Source: CAWBYL01 sp963793025 (lineage in GTDB: Bacteria; Actinomycetota; Acidimicrobiia; Acidimicrobiales; Acidimicrobilacustridaceae). Taken from it: a stretch of 64,000 bases of DNA. The notes under the pieces were generated by a model. The model was not told where the DNA came from. It ran no database searches and saw only the letters and a list, made by a program, of their open reading frames with translations. This document shows, in pieces, positions 1-9,413 of the stretch. The DNA lies in the NCBI GenBank assembly GCA_963793025.1, contig CAWBYL010000006.1, positions 620,001 to 684,000 on the forward strand. Direction: 5' to 3'. Positions within the stretch are counted from its first letter, which is position 1, and every line of letters begins with the position of its first letter. Position numbers and translations under genes: made by a program.

Positions 1-1
1 C

Positions 2-1414
2 CCGGCCGACTTCGACGAATGGGCCAGCGCCGGCTGTGAAGGCTGGGACTACGAGAGTGTCCTGCCGTTCTTCAAGCGGGCCGAAAGGTACAAGGGCGGA
101 GGAGACCACTACCGCGGCGACAGCGGACCGCAGCGCATCCAGGAACAGGGCGTCGATCACCTCCTCAACGACGAGTTCCAGCAAGCCTCGGAAGCGGCCG
201 GGTACCCGCTGAACGACGACTACAACGGCAAGTCGCAGCTGGGCGTGGGTGTCTGCCAGGTCGCCCAGTGGCGAGGGATCCGCCACAGCGAGGCCCGGGC
301 CTACCTCGGTTCATCGTGGCGTCGTCGCAACCTCAGCATCCGCACCGGCTGTGAAGTGCGGCGGATCCTGTTCGACGGCAACCGCGCGGTCGGCGTCGAA
401 TACGACCAGGGCGGAAAGCGCGTCGCCCGCTACGCCCGACGCGAGGTGATCCTGGCCGCCGGTGCGCTGGCGTCACCCAAGATCCTGATGCTCTCGGGTG
501 TCGGCCCGGCGGAGCAGCTCGAGGAGCACGGCATCCCGCTTTTGCACGACCTCGGCGGCGTCGGTCGCAACCTCCAAGAGCACCCGATGTGCCCGGTGAT
601 CTTCAACATGAACGTCCCGACCATCAACATGGACTTCACCGTCGACAAGTTCGTGAAGCACGGCTGGGAGTACCTCCGGCACGGCACCGGTCCGGCGTCG
701 TCCGGCGTCTGCCACGTCCTGTTGTTCCTCCGTACCGACGGGACCGACGGCCGACCCAACATCGAGGCGGGCTTCGCACCCCTCGGGATGGTGGGAGCGG
801 ACGCCGGCGACACCGCAAAGGACGTCCTGGACTCGGCCGGCCAGCACGACGTGGAGAACATGCAGGTGATGGGGCGCCCCAGCTGCACCGTCATCGTGCA
901 GATGCTCCACCCCCGCTCGCGAGGACAGGTGCTGCTCCGCTCGAGCGACCCGACCGACAAGCCGATGATCCGCCACACCCTCCTCGGCGAAGAACAGGAC
1001 CTCAAAGACCTGGCCGACGGCATCCGAGCCGTCCGCCGAGTGTTCGAGACCGAGCCGCTGGCCCAGCACGTCGTCGGCGAGGCGCTGCCCGGCCCCGACA
1101 TCACCACCGACGAGCAGTTCGAAGGCTTCCTGCGCATGGCGTCGTGGGGTGCTCAGCACCCGGTCGGCACCTGCAAGATGGGAGTCGATGACATGGCCGT
1201 CGTCGGCCCTGACCTACGGGTCCACGGGATCGACGGGCTCCGTGTGGTGGACGCCTCGGTGATGCCCACCTCGCCGTCGGGAAACACCAACGCGGCGACG
1301 GTGATGATCGCCGAGAAGGCCGCCGAGACGATCCGCAGCGGTGCGCGCCAAATCCGCATGACCGGGCTCGCGACACCGCACCCATCGGACGAACCGAAAG
1401 GACCGAACTCGTGA
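2..1414 (+). CDS. GMC-family FAD oxidoreductase, 5'-truncated by window edge
   Basis: The reading frame is open from base 2, so the N-terminal FAD-binding Rossmann motif lies outside the window. The visible 470 residues match the choline dehydrogenase/GMC family. They include the FAD-domain stretch LAAGALASPKILMLSGVG and, near the C-terminus, the signature SWGAQHPVGTCKMG carrying the conserved active-site His. The family ending follows, with RVHG..GLRVVDASVMP and then SGNTNAATVMIAEKAA. Members oxidise alcohols to aldehydes or ketones using FAD; the substrate here cannot be read from sequence. The stop overlaps the GTG of the next gene by 4 bp and an aldehyde dehydrogenase follows, so an alcohol-to-aldehyde-to-acid sequence is a reasonable inference. 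Confidence 0.93.
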   Translation, partial: PADFDEWASAGCEGWDYESVLPFFKRAERYKGGGDHYRGDSGPQRIQEQGVDHLLNDEFQQASEAAGYPLNDDYNGKSQLGVGVCQVAQWRGIRHSEARAYLGSSWRRRNLSIRTGCEVRRILFDGNRAVGVEYDQGGKRVARYARREVILAAGALASPKILMLSGVGPAEQLEEHGIPLLHDLGGVGRNLQEHPMCPVIFNMNVPTINMDFTVDKFVKHGWEYLRHGTGPASSGVCHVLLFLRTDGTDGRPNIEAGFAPLGMVGADAGDTAKDVLDSAGQHDVENMQVMGRPSCTVIVQMLHPRSRGQVLLRSSDPTDKPMIRHTLLGEEQDLKDLADGIRAVRRVFETEPLAQHVVGEALPGPDITTDEQFEGFLRMASWGAQHPVGTCKMGVDDMAVVGPDLRVHGIDGLRVVDASVMPTSPSGNTNAATVMIAEKAAETIRSGARQIRMTGLATPHPSDEPKGPNS

Positions 1415-2145
1415 CGACCTTCCTGTGGGAACGGGTGCACATGGTGCACGGCCAGACCACCGAGTACATGCGCCTGTTCTCTGAACGGTGGCTCGCGCTG
1501 AGCGACAAGTACGACCGCGACCTCTACGCCGTGTCGGGCTTCTTCGTCCCCGACGTGCTCAACACCTCCCACCCGTCCGTGCGCATCCTCTGGACGCTCG
1601 GCACCTGGGAGACCTGGGGCAACCGCCACTCACGAGGCACCGCCGAAGAGAGGTTGATCAAGACCTTCGAGTTCTTCAACCCGGCGCTCGCGTCGAGGAC
1701 GGGCTGGACCGACAAGATGATCGAGTCACTCCCGTGCTCAGGGGCGACACCGGTCCGGCCGGCGTCGGAGTCGCCCGGATCGGTCGCCATCGCCCACACC
1801 TTCGGAGTCAAGCCGGAGTCGTGCCAGGCCTTTGTCGAAACCTTCGAACACGACGTCATACCGGCAGCGGCGGCGGCCGGACTCGAGCTCCAGCTCTTCG
1901 CCCGGGCGATCGGGCACCCCACCGAGTACGTGGCGATCTGGACCCTCGCCAATGGTGCGCCGTACGTCGCCTACCGGTCGTCCCATGATCCGTCGGTGCC
2001 CCACGGTTGCCTCCCCGGCTTCGAGAAGGCGTGGACGATGATCACCGACGTCGAAGAGGAAGAGATGTCACCCGCCTGGTTCTCGCCGATCGGTGGAAGC
2101 CAGAAGAATCCGGCCGGGCCCTCCGAAGAGCAGCTGTCGATATGA
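1411..2145 (+). CDS. Two-repeat dimeric alpha/beta-barrel-like protein of unknown function
   Basis: 244 residues from a GTG start that overlaps the preceding oxidoreductase stop (GTGA). I do not recognise a named family with certainty. There are two similar halves, about residues 1-85 (starting TTFLWERVHMV) and 122-205 (starting SVAIAHTFGV). Each looks like a ferredoxin-like unit of the kind found in NIPSNAP, EthD and ABM proteins, with conserved aromatic residues (W.LGTWETW; AIWTLANG). Such proteins often act as small accessory enzymes or ligand-binding proteins in catabolic clusters. Its tight coupling to the GMC oxidoreductase and the aldehyde dehydrogenase (4-bp overlaps on both sides) indicates a shared transcript. 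The fold call is inference from pattern only. Confidence 0.7.
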   Translation: MTTFLWERVHMVHGQTTEYMRLFSERWLALSDKYDRDLYAVSGFFVPDVLNTSHPSVRILWTLGTWETWGNRHSRGTAEERLIKTFEFFNPALASRTGWTDKMIESLPCSGATPVRPASESPGSVAIAHTFGVKPESCQAFVETFEHDVIPAAAAAGLELQLFARAIGHPTEYVAIWTLANGAPYVAYRSSHDPSVPHGCLPGFEKAWTMITDVEEEEMSPAWFSPIGGSQKNPAGPSEEQLSI

Positions 2146-3623
2146 CCGTGCAAGAAGTCAGAGCGCGCCTCGCAGGCGCGCCGAAACAGATCCTCATCGG
2201 ATCCGAATGGGTCGAGCCCTCCACCGACGACAAGATCCCGGCCATCGACCCATCGACAGGTGAGGTGATCGCCCAGCTCGCCGAAGCGGGCGCGGAGGAC
2301 GTCGACCGCGCCGTGGCGGCGGCAAGGGCTGCGTTCGAGGGACCCTGGAGTCAGTTCAACGCGGTCCAGCGCCAAGACGTGTTGCTCGCCTTCGCTGACC
2401 TGGTCGTCGAGAACTACGAGGAGCTCCACCTCCTCGAGTCGCTCGACATGGGGATGCCCGTCGGGCCCGACCCCACGGCGGGGGCCGAACGAGAGTCCTC
2501 GGTCCTGCGCTACTTCGCGGGCTGGCCGACCAAGATCGCCGGCCAGACGCTCCCCAACCCGGTCCCGAACATGATGACCTCGACCGAGCGGGAACCCATC
2601 GGCGTCGTGGCGTCGATCGTCCCCTGGAACGGTCCGCTCTCGAACTCGCTGTGGAAGCTGGCTCCAGCGCTGGCTGCCGGCTGCACCGTGGTCCTCAAGC
2701 CATCCGAGCAGGCGAGCCTGGCTGCCCTCCGGCTCGGTGAGCTCCTCGCCGAGCTGGACCTCCCACCCGGGGTCGTCAACATCATCACCGGCAACGGGTC
2801 CACCGTCGGTGCCGCACTCGCGGAGCACGCCGACGTCGACAAGGTCGCCTTCACTGGTTCCACCGCCACCGGTCAGGCGATCGTGCGAGCTGCGGCCGGC
2901 AACCTCAAGCGGGTCTCCCTCGAGCTGGGCGGGAAGTCGGCCAACATCGTCTTCGCCGACGCCAACCTCGACATCGCCGTCCCCACCGCGGCAATGGCGG
3001 TCTTCAACAACGCCGGACAGATGTGCACCGCCGGCAGCCGCCTGTTCGTCGAAAACTCGATCCTCCCGGAGTTCCTCGAGCGGCTCGAAGCGTTCACCCG
3101 GTCGCTCAACGTCGGGCAGAGCACCGATCCCACGACCCACATCGGACCGCTCGTCTCCGAGCGGCAGCTGACGAGGGTGTGCGAATACCTGGAGAGCGGC
3201 GTCGACGAGGGCGCCCAGGTCATCGCCGGCGGGTCCCGCAACGAAACAGGCGATCTGGCGAACGGGTTCTTCGTCGAGCCGACCGTGTTCGCCGGCGTCG
3301 ATGACCGCATGCGCATCGCCCGTGAGGAGATCTTCGGTCCCGTCATCTCCGTCCTCGGCTTCGATGACACCGACGAGGTGATCCGTCGCGCCAACCAGAC
3401 CGTCTACGGCCTGGGCGCCGGCGTCTGGACGCAGAACCTCGGCCGGGCCCACCAGGTCGCCAGCGCGCTCAGGAGCGGCACGGTGTGGGTCAACACCTAC
3501 CTGTACCTCGATCCAGCTGTCCCGTTCGGTGGCTACAAGATGAGCGGCTGGGGCCACGAGCTCGGCGCCCTCGGACTCGACGGATATCTCGCCACCAAGT
3601 CCATCTGGGTGAGCACGTCATGA
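2142..3623 (+). CDS. Aldehyde dehydrogenase
   Basis: 493 residues, normal length for the NAD(P)-dependent aldehyde dehydrogenase superfamily. The ATG at 2142 overlaps the previous stop (ATGA) and gives the expected N-terminus. Visible landmarks are the oxyanion-hole Asn in IVPWNGP (about N163), the cofactor Lys in VVLKPSE (K186), FTGSTATG, the general base Glu in LELGGKSAN (E261) and the catalytic Cys in GQMCTAGSR (C295). All key residues are present, so it should oxidise an aldehyde to a carboxylate. It is the third gene of a translationally coupled trio with the GMC oxidoreductase and is likely to take its product. Substrate unknown. Confidence 0.95.
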   Translation: MTVQEVRARLAGAPKQILIGSEWVEPSTDDKIPAIDPSTGEVIAQLAEAGAEDVDRAVAAARAAFEGPWSQFNAVQRQDVLLAFADLVVENYEELHLLESLDMGMPVGPDPTAGAERESSVLRYFAGWPTKIAGQTLPNPVPNMMTSTEREPIGVVASIVPWNGPLSNSLWKLAPALAAGCTVVLKPSEQASLAALRLGELLAELDLPPGVVNIITGNGSTVGAALAEHADVDKVAFTGSTATGQAIVRAAAGNLKRVSLELGGKSANIVFADANLDIAVPTAAMAVFNNAGQMCTAGSRLFVENSILPEFLERLEAFTRSLNVGQSTDPTTHIGPLVSERQLTRVCEYLESGVDEGAQVIAGGSRNETGDLANGFFVEPTVFAGVDDRMRIAREEIFGPVISVLGFDDTDEVIRRANQTVYGLGAGVWTQNLGRAHQVASALRSGTVWVNTYLYLDPAVPFGGYKMSGWGHELGALGLDGYLATKSIWVSTS

Positions 3624-3702
3624 TCAGTGCGGTCGTGCGCACCTCTTCGCCAGAGAGTCCGCGGCATCGATGCGATGCCGTCGGGCTCAGGAGGTTGCAG
3701 CC

Positions 3703-4998
3703 ATGAAGGTCGAAGATCTCATCCTCATCAGCGTCGACGATCACGTGGTCGAGCCGGCCGGCATGTTCGACGCCCATCTCCCGGCGGCCTACAAGGATCG
3801 CGGCGACGTGCCCCACGTGGTGCGCAACGAGGCCGGCGACGACGTCTGGGTGTACGACGGGCTCTCGTTCCCCAACATCGGTCTCAACGCCGTGGCCGGT
3901 CGTCCTCGCGACGAGTACGGGGTCGACCCGACCTCGTTCGAGGAGATGCGCCGCGGCTGCTGGGACGTCGCTGCCCGGGTGGACGACATGAACGCCAACG
4001 GGGTGCTCGCGTCGCTGTGCTTCCCGTCGTTCCCCCGCCTGTGCGGGCAGGTGTTCGCCGAGGCCAAGGACAAGGACCTCGCCCTCCAGTGCGTCCGCGC
4101 CTACAACGACTGGCACATCGAGGACTGGTGCGGGTCAGCACCCGGCCGGTTCATCCCCCTCGGCCTCGTGCCCTTCTGGGACATCGACCTCATGGTCGCC
4201 GAGACCGAGCGTCTCCACGACCTCGGCGTCAACGCCATCTCGTTCTCGGAGAACCCCTCCAAGCTCGGCTTCCCCAGTTTCCACGCGGACCATTGGGACC
4301 CGTTCTGGGCGACGTGTGAGGAGCGCGGCATCGTGCCCTGCCTGCACATCGGCTCGTCCTCGGTGATCACCGTCACCGCCCCCGACGCCCCGTTCGACGT
4401 GACCGCCACGCTGCAGCCCATGAACATCGTGCAGGCCGCCGCCGACCTGGTGTGGTCGCCGGTCCTGCGGAAGTACCCGAAGCTGAAGATCGCCCTGTCC
4501 GAGGGTGGGGTCGGCTGGCTCCCGTACTTCCTCGACAAGATCGACCTCGTCTATCGCAAGCAGTCGGGCTGGACCCACCAGGACTACGGCGACGCCCTCC
4601 CCAGCGAGATCTTCAAGGACCGCATCATCACCTGCTTCCTCGACGACCGGGTCACACCGGACGTCGCCGAGCGCGCGGGGATCGAGAACATGACCTGGGA
4701 GTGCGATTACCCCCACTCCGACTCCGACTGGCCCGAATCGCCGGAGATCGCCCTCGCCGGCATGGAAGGCCTCGACGACGCCACCATGCACCGGATCACC
4801 CACGAGAACGCCATCCGGCTGTTCCACTTCGACCCGTTCGAGCACCGGGGCAAAGCCGACAGCAACGTGGGTGCGCTGCGAGCCCAGGCGGCGGCCGACG
4901 GGGTCGACACCGCCTTCCGCAGCATGCGCACCCGGGCCCAGACCATGGGCACCGCAGCGGGGGCGCAGCAGGACCTGTTGACCCCCGGCCGCTCATGA
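3703..4998 (+). CDS. Amidohydrolase_2 family metal-dependent hydrolase (copy A)
   Basis: 431 residues. The ATG at 3703 is chosen because AGGAGG lies 8 bp upstream (3689-3694). The TIM-barrel amidohydrolase_2 (ACMSD-like) pattern is visible: an N-terminal ISVDDHVVEP metal-binding strand, the NDWHIEDWCGSAPGRFIPL segment, LHIGSSS with a probable ligand His, LSEGGVGW, and the late ECDYPHSDSDWP block with the catalytic Asp. Members perform hydrolysis or non-oxidative decarboxylation of carboxylic acids, so decarboxylase is as likely as hydrolase. It is clearly paralogous to the gene at 6552-7823 (same motifs in the same order). Each copy is followed by a cytosolic binding-fold protein. Confidence 0.9.
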   Translation: MKVEDLILISVDDHVVEPAGMFDAHLPAAYKDRGDVPHVVRNEAGDDVWVYDGLSFPNIGLNAVAGRPRDEYGVDPTSFEEMRRGCWDVAARVDDMNANGVLASLCFPSFPRLCGQVFAEAKDKDLALQCVRAYNDWHIEDWCGSAPGRFIPLGLVPFWDIDLMVAETERLHDLGVNAISFSENPSKLGFPSFHADHWDPFWATCEERGIVPCLHIGSSSVITVTAPDAPFDVTATLQPMNIVQAAADLVWSPVLRKYPKLKIALSEGGVGWLPYFLDKIDLVYRKQSGWTHQDYGDALPSEIFKDRIITCFLDDRVTPDVAERAGIENMTWECDYPHSDSDWPESPEIALAGMEGLDDATMHRITHENAIRLFHFDPFEHRGKADSNVGALRAQAAADGVDTAFRSMRTRAQTMGTAAGAQQDLLTPGRS

Positions 4999-5145
4999 GT
5001 CAGAGGTCGACACCAGAGCCGCTCGCGCTTCTCCCCTGGGGCGCATGCGGAATCACGTCGGGCCGTGTGCGTTCCACTCCCTCGGGACGCGCACGGCACG
5101 ACGGCACGTCCTCGCCCAGCCGCCGCACAGCGGACGGACGAGCCC

Positions 5146-6507
5146 GTGGCTAGCGCCGACCCGGATCACGACTTCGTCGCCCAGGTCGACGAGGCCCAGA
5201 CGCGTTGGGAGGCCGACACCGACACGTCGAGGGCGCGTGCATCGGTGTTCACGAGCGTCGAACCCACTCCGATCGGCAAGCCCAACCCGTGGCACAACGG
5301 CGGAAGCGGAACAAACGCCGAGGTGCCGGCAGCATCGATCCTCATCGAGCCCCCGGCGACAGAGACGACGCGGGGCCGGATCGCCGGGTTCAGTCCGGTG
5401 AAGGTCGGCTATCTCATCGACATCGACACCGGGGCTCTCCTCGGCGACTGCCTCGACGCCGCCATCCTCGCGTGCGAAGACGCACTCAACGACGGCGAGC
5501 TGTTCCGGCCCATCGAGATCGTCACCAAGATCGCTCGTGGTCTACCTCGGGGCGAGGCGCGCACCGCGGTGGCAGGCTACGAGGAGCTGTGCGACGAGGG
5601 GTGCCTCCTCGTGCTCGGTCCGTACATCACCGACAACGCCATGGCGCTTCTGCCGGCGATGGAGCGTCGGCATGTGCCGACCGTCTCGACCAACGGAGCC
5701 AAGCCGTTCCACTCCTACTACGGCTTCACCACCGGTAACGGCGGCGTCTCCGAGGAGGGGGCGATCATGGCCGGGTGGCTCCGGGAGAACTCCCATCAGC
5801 GCGTCGCCATGATCACCGAGATCTCGCCCGGAGGGCGCGAGTACTCCTCCGCCTTCCGGGCCTCGGCCCGACGGAACCGGCTCGATGTCGTCTCCGAGCT
5901 CATGATCGAGACCACCGGCAAGGGCCTCGCCGAGGCTCTGACGATCCTGCGGGACGACGTCAAGCCGGACGCCATCGCCTACTGCGGCTACGGCTACCCG
6001 ACCGCCATGTTCAACCCCATCCTGAACGACCTGGCCTGGGACCCTCCGCGGATCATGAGCACGGCGTTCCTCTGGTACATCAACGTCGCCAGCATCCTCG
6101 ATGACCTCGAAGGCTGGGTCGGCGTGGACCAGGTGGGTGACGAGGTCGGTGACCCCAACCCGAACTTCTGGCCCACCATGGACCGCTTCGAGCAGCGCTT
6201 CGGGCGCAAGGTCATCCACGCCATGGTCGCCTGCACCTACGACCAGACCCGTGCCGCGATCGCCGGCGTGTCCGCCGCAACCCTCCTGGATCCCGATGGG
6301 GTCGTCGCAGGGCTCGAGACCCTGACCATGCTCCCCACCGTGGTCGGCGGTCCGCGCAGCTACATCAGCTTCGGGCCTTACGACCGGAAGGGCCTGAAGG
6401 GCGACTGGCTCACGGTGCGACGGGTTGTGAACGGCGTGCCCGAGTTCGAGGGCTACCTCTCGACGCTGTACCCCTCGACCATCGACGAAGCCCGAGCTGA
6501 AGCCTGA
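5146..6507 (+). CDS. Type 1 periplasmic-binding-fold protein without signal peptide (copy A)
   Basis: About 453 residues if the GTG at 5146 is the start; an in-frame ATG-type start at 5065 would add a poor, Arg/Pro-rich leader. The start is uncertain. After a roughly 75-residue polar extension, the Peripla_BP_6 (branched-chain amino acid/amide-binding, UrtA/AmiC-like) fold begins at SPVKVGYLIDID. It contains LVLGPYITDNA, VPTVSTNGA and AMITEISPGGREY. No hydrophobic signal peptide or lipobox is visible, so it is predicted cytosolic, unlike transporter subunits. No ABC permease or ATPase gene is nearby. In this context it may be a ligand sensor, as AmiC is for amidase operons; that is inference. 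Confidence 0.8.
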   Translation: MASADPDHDFVAQVDEAQTRWEADTDTSRARASVFTSVEPTPIGKPNPWHNGGSGTNAEVPAASILIEPPATETTRGRIAGFSPVKVGYLIDIDTGALLGDCLDAAILACEDALNDGELFRPIEIVTKIARGLPRGEARTAVAGYEELCDEGCLLVLGPYITDNAMALLPAMERRHVPTVSTNGAKPFHSYYGFTTGNGGVSEEGAIMAGWLRENSHQRVAMITEISPGGREYSSAFRASARRNRLDVVSELMIETTGKGLAEALTILRDDVKPDAIAYCGYGYPTAMFNPILNDLAWDPPRIMSTAFLWYINVASILDDLEGWVGVDQVGDEVGDPNPNFWPTMDRFEQRFGRKVIHAMVACTYDQTRAAIAGVSAATLLDPDGVVAGLETLTMLPTVVGGPRSYISFGPYDRKGLKGDWLTVRRVVNGVPEFEGYLSTLYPSTIDEARAEA

Positions 6508-6551
6508 CTGCGGCGCACGCCGTGACACCGGGTCCCCCAGAGGAGCTGACC

Positions 6552-7823
6552 ATGAAGATGGACGACATGATCCTGGTGAGCATCGACGACCACATGGTCG
6601 AGCCACCCGACATGTACGACAACCACGTCCCCGCGAAGTGGCGAGACAAGGCGCCCCGTGTCGTGCGCACAGCCGAAGGCGTCGACGAGTGGGAGTACGG
6701 CGGTACCAGATCCTCGACCCCGTTCGGGATGGCGGCGACGGTCGGTTGGCCCCAGGAGGAGTGGGGCTTCAACCCGGTCTCGTACCAGGAGATGCGACCT
6801 GGCTGCTTCGACGTCCACGAGCGCATCCGCGACATGAACGCCAACGGCGTCTTCGCATCGATGAACTTCCCGACCATGGCCGGGTTCAACGCCAGAACGT
6901 TCAGCGAGGGCGGTGACAAGGAAGCCGGTCTGGTCATGGTGAGGGCGTACAACGACTGGGCCATCGACGAGTGGGCCGCGTCCTACCCAGGCCGGTTCAT
7001 TCCCCTCGCACTCGTACCGATGTGGGACGTCGAACTGGCCGTCGCCGAGATCCATCGGGTCGGTGCGAAAGGGTGCCGGTCGATCAGCTTCCTCGAGACC
7101 CCGCACGTGCAGGGCTACCCGAGCTTCCTGTCCGGCCACTGGGATCCGATGTTCCGAGCGCTCTGCGACGAGAACATGGTGCTCTCGCTGCACATCGGCG
7201 CCGGGTACGACGTCATCCGCTCGGCCCCCGAAGCGCCCCTCGACCACTGGATGGTCCTGGCTTGCCAGATCAGCGCCATCACCGCTCAGGACCTGCTCTT
7301 CGGGCCGACCCTGCGAGCGTTCCCCGATCTCAAGGTAGCCCTCTCCGAGGGCGGGATCGGATGGATCCCCTTCTACCTGGAACGAGTCGACCGCCACTTC
7401 GAGAACCAGCGCTGGTTGCACTCCCGCGACGACTTCGGGGGCAAGTTGCCCTCAGAGGTCTTCCGCGAGCACATCCTCGCCTGCTTCATCACGGATCCGT
7501 CGGGGCTCCAGCTGCGCGACAAGGTCGGCATCGACAACATCGCCTGGGAGTGCGACTACCCCCACACCGACACGACCTGGCCCCGGTCACCGGAAATGTT
7601 GTGGCAGGAGCTGCAGGACGCCGGCTGCTCGGACAGCGACATCCACAAGATCACGTGGCAGAACGCCTGCCGCTTCTACGACTGGGACCCCCTTGCGTTC
7701 CACGATCGCCCAGCGGCCACCGTCGGAGCACTTCGCGCCCAAGCGGTCGAGGTCGACGTCGAGAGAGTGACGCGAGACGAGTGGCGGCGCCGCAACGAGG
7801 CCGCCGGCATCGGCGTGTTCTGA
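6552..7823 (+). CDS. Amidohydrolase_2 family metal-dependent hydrolase (copy B)
   Basis: 423 residues. The ATG at 6552 follows AGAGGAG (6539-6545) at good spacing; an in-frame ATG at 6522 has no such site. The motifs match copy A at 3703-4998: VSIDDHMVEPPDMYD, DMNANGVFASMNFP, NDWAIDEWAASYPGRFIPL, LHIGAGYD, LSEGGIGW and ECDYPHTDTTWPRSPE. These indicate an intact metal-binding TIM-barrel hydrolase or decarboxylase. The short gaps to the neighbours (44 bp upstream, 43 bp downstream) fit one operon. The two copies have diverged throughout, so this is an old duplication and the substrates may differ. Confidence 0.9.
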   Translation: MKMDDMILVSIDDHMVEPPDMYDNHVPAKWRDKAPRVVRTAEGVDEWEYGGTRSSTPFGMAATVGWPQEEWGFNPVSYQEMRPGCFDVHERIRDMNANGVFASMNFPTMAGFNARTFSEGGDKEAGLVMVRAYNDWAIDEWAASYPGRFIPLALVPMWDVELAVAEIHRVGAKGCRSISFLETPHVQGYPSFLSGHWDPMFRALCDENMVLSLHIGAGYDVIRSAPEAPLDHWMVLACQISAITAQDLLFGPTLRAFPDLKVALSEGGIGWIPFYLERVDRHFENQRWLHSRDDFGGKLPSEVFREHILACFITDPSGLQLRDKVGIDNIAWECDYPHTDTTWPRSPEMLWQELQDAGCSDSDIHKITWQNACRFYDWDPLAFHDRPAATVGALRAQAVEVDVERVTRDEWRRRNEAAGIGVF

Positions 7824-7866
7824 CGGCCATGACCCAATCGACACCGCAGGCAAGACGGGTCGTCCC

Positions 7867-8970
7867 ATGGCGGTGAGCCCGTTCCGTATCGGGATCCTCA
7901 TGGACATCGTCGGTCCAAACGGTGAGCACGACCCCACGATCCTCCCCACCCTCCAGCTCGTCGCCGACGAGTACCGCGAGCAGGGGGTGCTCGACCGCCC
8001 GGTGGAGTTTGTCGAGAAGGGCGTCCACGGGCTCCCCACCGGCTCGTTCCGCGCCGTGCGGAACGCGTTCGACCAGCTGGTCGACGAGGACGTCCACGTC
8101 ATCTACGGGCCGTGGATCTCCGAGAACGTCGTTCCCCTACGCCGGTATGTGGAGGAAAGGGCGGAGGTCGCCTGCATCAGCATGGCCGCCTCCGCGAACC
8201 TGCTCGGGGAGTGGATGTTCAGCCTCCCCGCCGGCTCTATGGAGGAGGAGCCGCTCGTCATCGCCACGGTCGCGCACCTCGACGGGTGCCGAACCGTCGC
8301 CATCGCCCACGAAGGTTCGCTCATCGGCAACGAGTACCTCAGAGCGACCCGCGCCGCGTGCGACCAGCTCGGCCTCCGGATTACCGCAGAGGTCTGCGTC
8401 CCCCAACTCGAGACAGGCAAACGCGAGGCCATCGAAGCCCTGGGTGCAGAGCGCCCCGACGGCATCATCCACGTCGGGTTCGGACTGGCGCTTCGCGGCA
8501 TGAACGCCGCGTTGGAGGAGTACGGGTGGATGCCCCGGCGCTACACCACCACCGCCTTCCAGTTCGCCCCCAACGACGCCGACTGGCGACGGCACCTCGC
8601 CGGCTGGGTCGGCCTCGACCAGTTCGACGAACGCAACGAAGTCGGTCAGGCCTTCCTCGATCGCTACCAGGCCCGCTACGGCGACCGGCCGGCGTACTAC
8701 TTCCCTACCTACACCTACGACATCGGCCGCGTGATGATGCTGGCGCTCTCCCGGGCCCGTCCGCTCACCGGCGAAGGCGTGAAGAACGCCCTCGAGACCA
8801 TCAAGCTGCTCCCCGCCGCATCGGGCGCCCCTGGCACACGCATCCGCTTCGGTCGCTACATGCGCCAGGGCTGGGTCGGCAGCGAGTACCTCGTCGCCCG
8901 GCGCGTCCTCGACGACGCCAGCACGACCGTCCTCCACGGAACCATCGAGGGTCTGGTGCAGCCGGCGTGA
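7867..8970 (+). CDS. Type 1 periplasmic-binding-fold protein without signal peptide (copy B)
   Basis: 367 residues from ATG 7867. The fold opens immediately with FRIGILMDIVGPNGEHDP, so there is no room for a signal peptide and the protein should stay in the cytoplasm. Further Peripla_BP_6 landmarks are VIYGPWISENVVPLRRY, ACISMAASANLLGEW, TVAIAHEGSLIGNEY and YYFPTYTYDIGRVMM. It resembles the 5146-6507 product in fold and operon position but is about 85 residues shorter, because it lacks the N-terminal extension. With no transport genes adjacent, a cytosolic ligand sensor or chaperone-like role for the amidohydrolase substrate is my inference. It is the last gene before the tRNA-associated island. 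Confidence 0.82.
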   Translation: MAVSPFRIGILMDIVGPNGEHDPTILPTLQLVADEYREQGVLDRPVEFVEKGVHGLPTGSFRAVRNAFDQLVDEDVHVIYGPWISENVVPLRRYVEERAEVACISMAASANLLGEWMFSLPAGSMEEEPLVIATVAHLDGCRTVAIAHEGSLIGNEYLRATRAACDQLGLRITAEVCVPQLETGKREAIEALGAERPDGIIHVGFGLALRGMNAALEEYGWMPRRYTTTAFQFAPNDADWRRHLAGWVGLDQFDERNEVGQAFLDRYQARYGDRPAYYFPTYTYDIGRVMMLALSRARPLTGEGVKNALETIKLLPAASGAPGTRIRFGRYMRQGWVGSEYLVARRVLDDASTTVLHGTIEGLVQPA

Positions 8971-9030
8971 CGCCATAGCAGTGGATGCCGCATCGACCCT
9001 GTCCCGTGGCTGGCTGCCACTGCCCGGAAT

Positions 9031-9154
9031 GTAGGGACAGAAGTAGGGATGGAGGGCCGTCCCAACACGCGCATCAGGTCAGCCGCGAACGGCTGAACTG
9101 GGCAAACAGCTGGCGCGCTCCGAGGGACTCGAACCCCCAACCTTCTGATCCGTA
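9031..9154. repeat. Island-end repeat copy 1: 80-bp arm plus tRNA-Arg 3' fragment
   Basis: Bases 9113-9154 match the 3' half of the intact tRNA-Arg(ACG) gene (19309-19350) at 40 of 42 positions by my count. This is the attachment-site duplication expected of tRNA-targeting integrases. The 80 bases to its left (starting GTAGGGACAGAAGTAGGGAT at 9031) also recur next to copy 2 at 12495. They include a 7-bp inverted repeat TCAGCCG/CGGCTGA. The left flank therefore looks like the end of yet another element rather than plain chromosome. Confidence 0.85.
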
Positions 9155-9259
9155 TCGGATTCCTGGGGTCCATTCGGGTCCCCAGAAGTAGCTCCGAGTA
9201 GGCGCTGCACGGGTTCTCGGTCCACTGCGATCCGCGGCCGATGTTCGCCGGGTGCGGGG

Positions 9260-9283
9260 TCTGGCTGCACCAATGGCTGCACC
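9260..9283. repeat. 24-bp direct repeat, left copy
   Basis: The 24 bases TCTGGCTGCACCAATGGCTG plus CACC are repeated at 11382-11405 with one mismatch. Each copy itself contains GGCTGCACC twice. The two copies bracket the monooxygenase gene and its upstream region (9284-11381). They could mark a nested insertion or be recombinase half-sites. Confidence 0.7.
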
Positions 9284-9413
9284 GGGTCAGATGCTCAGGA
9301 TGCATACTCCTGCGTCGGCTAAGCAGATGCACCCGCGAGAACACGGGACCGGCTGGATCGAGTGGTTCCGAGGTTGGCGCCTGTCACGGTTCTGCCCGGA
9401 CAGCGACAAGCCT

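Noticed and set aside
4995..5153. 52-codon frame starting with ATGA overlap after the first amidohydrolase
   Set aside because: Composition is Arg/Ser/Pro-rich without features and it overlaps the likely start of the binding-fold protein.
9113..9154. Functional tRNA gene
   Set aside because: Only the 3' half matches tRNA-Arg; there is no 5' half or D-arm. The same applies to 12575-12619.
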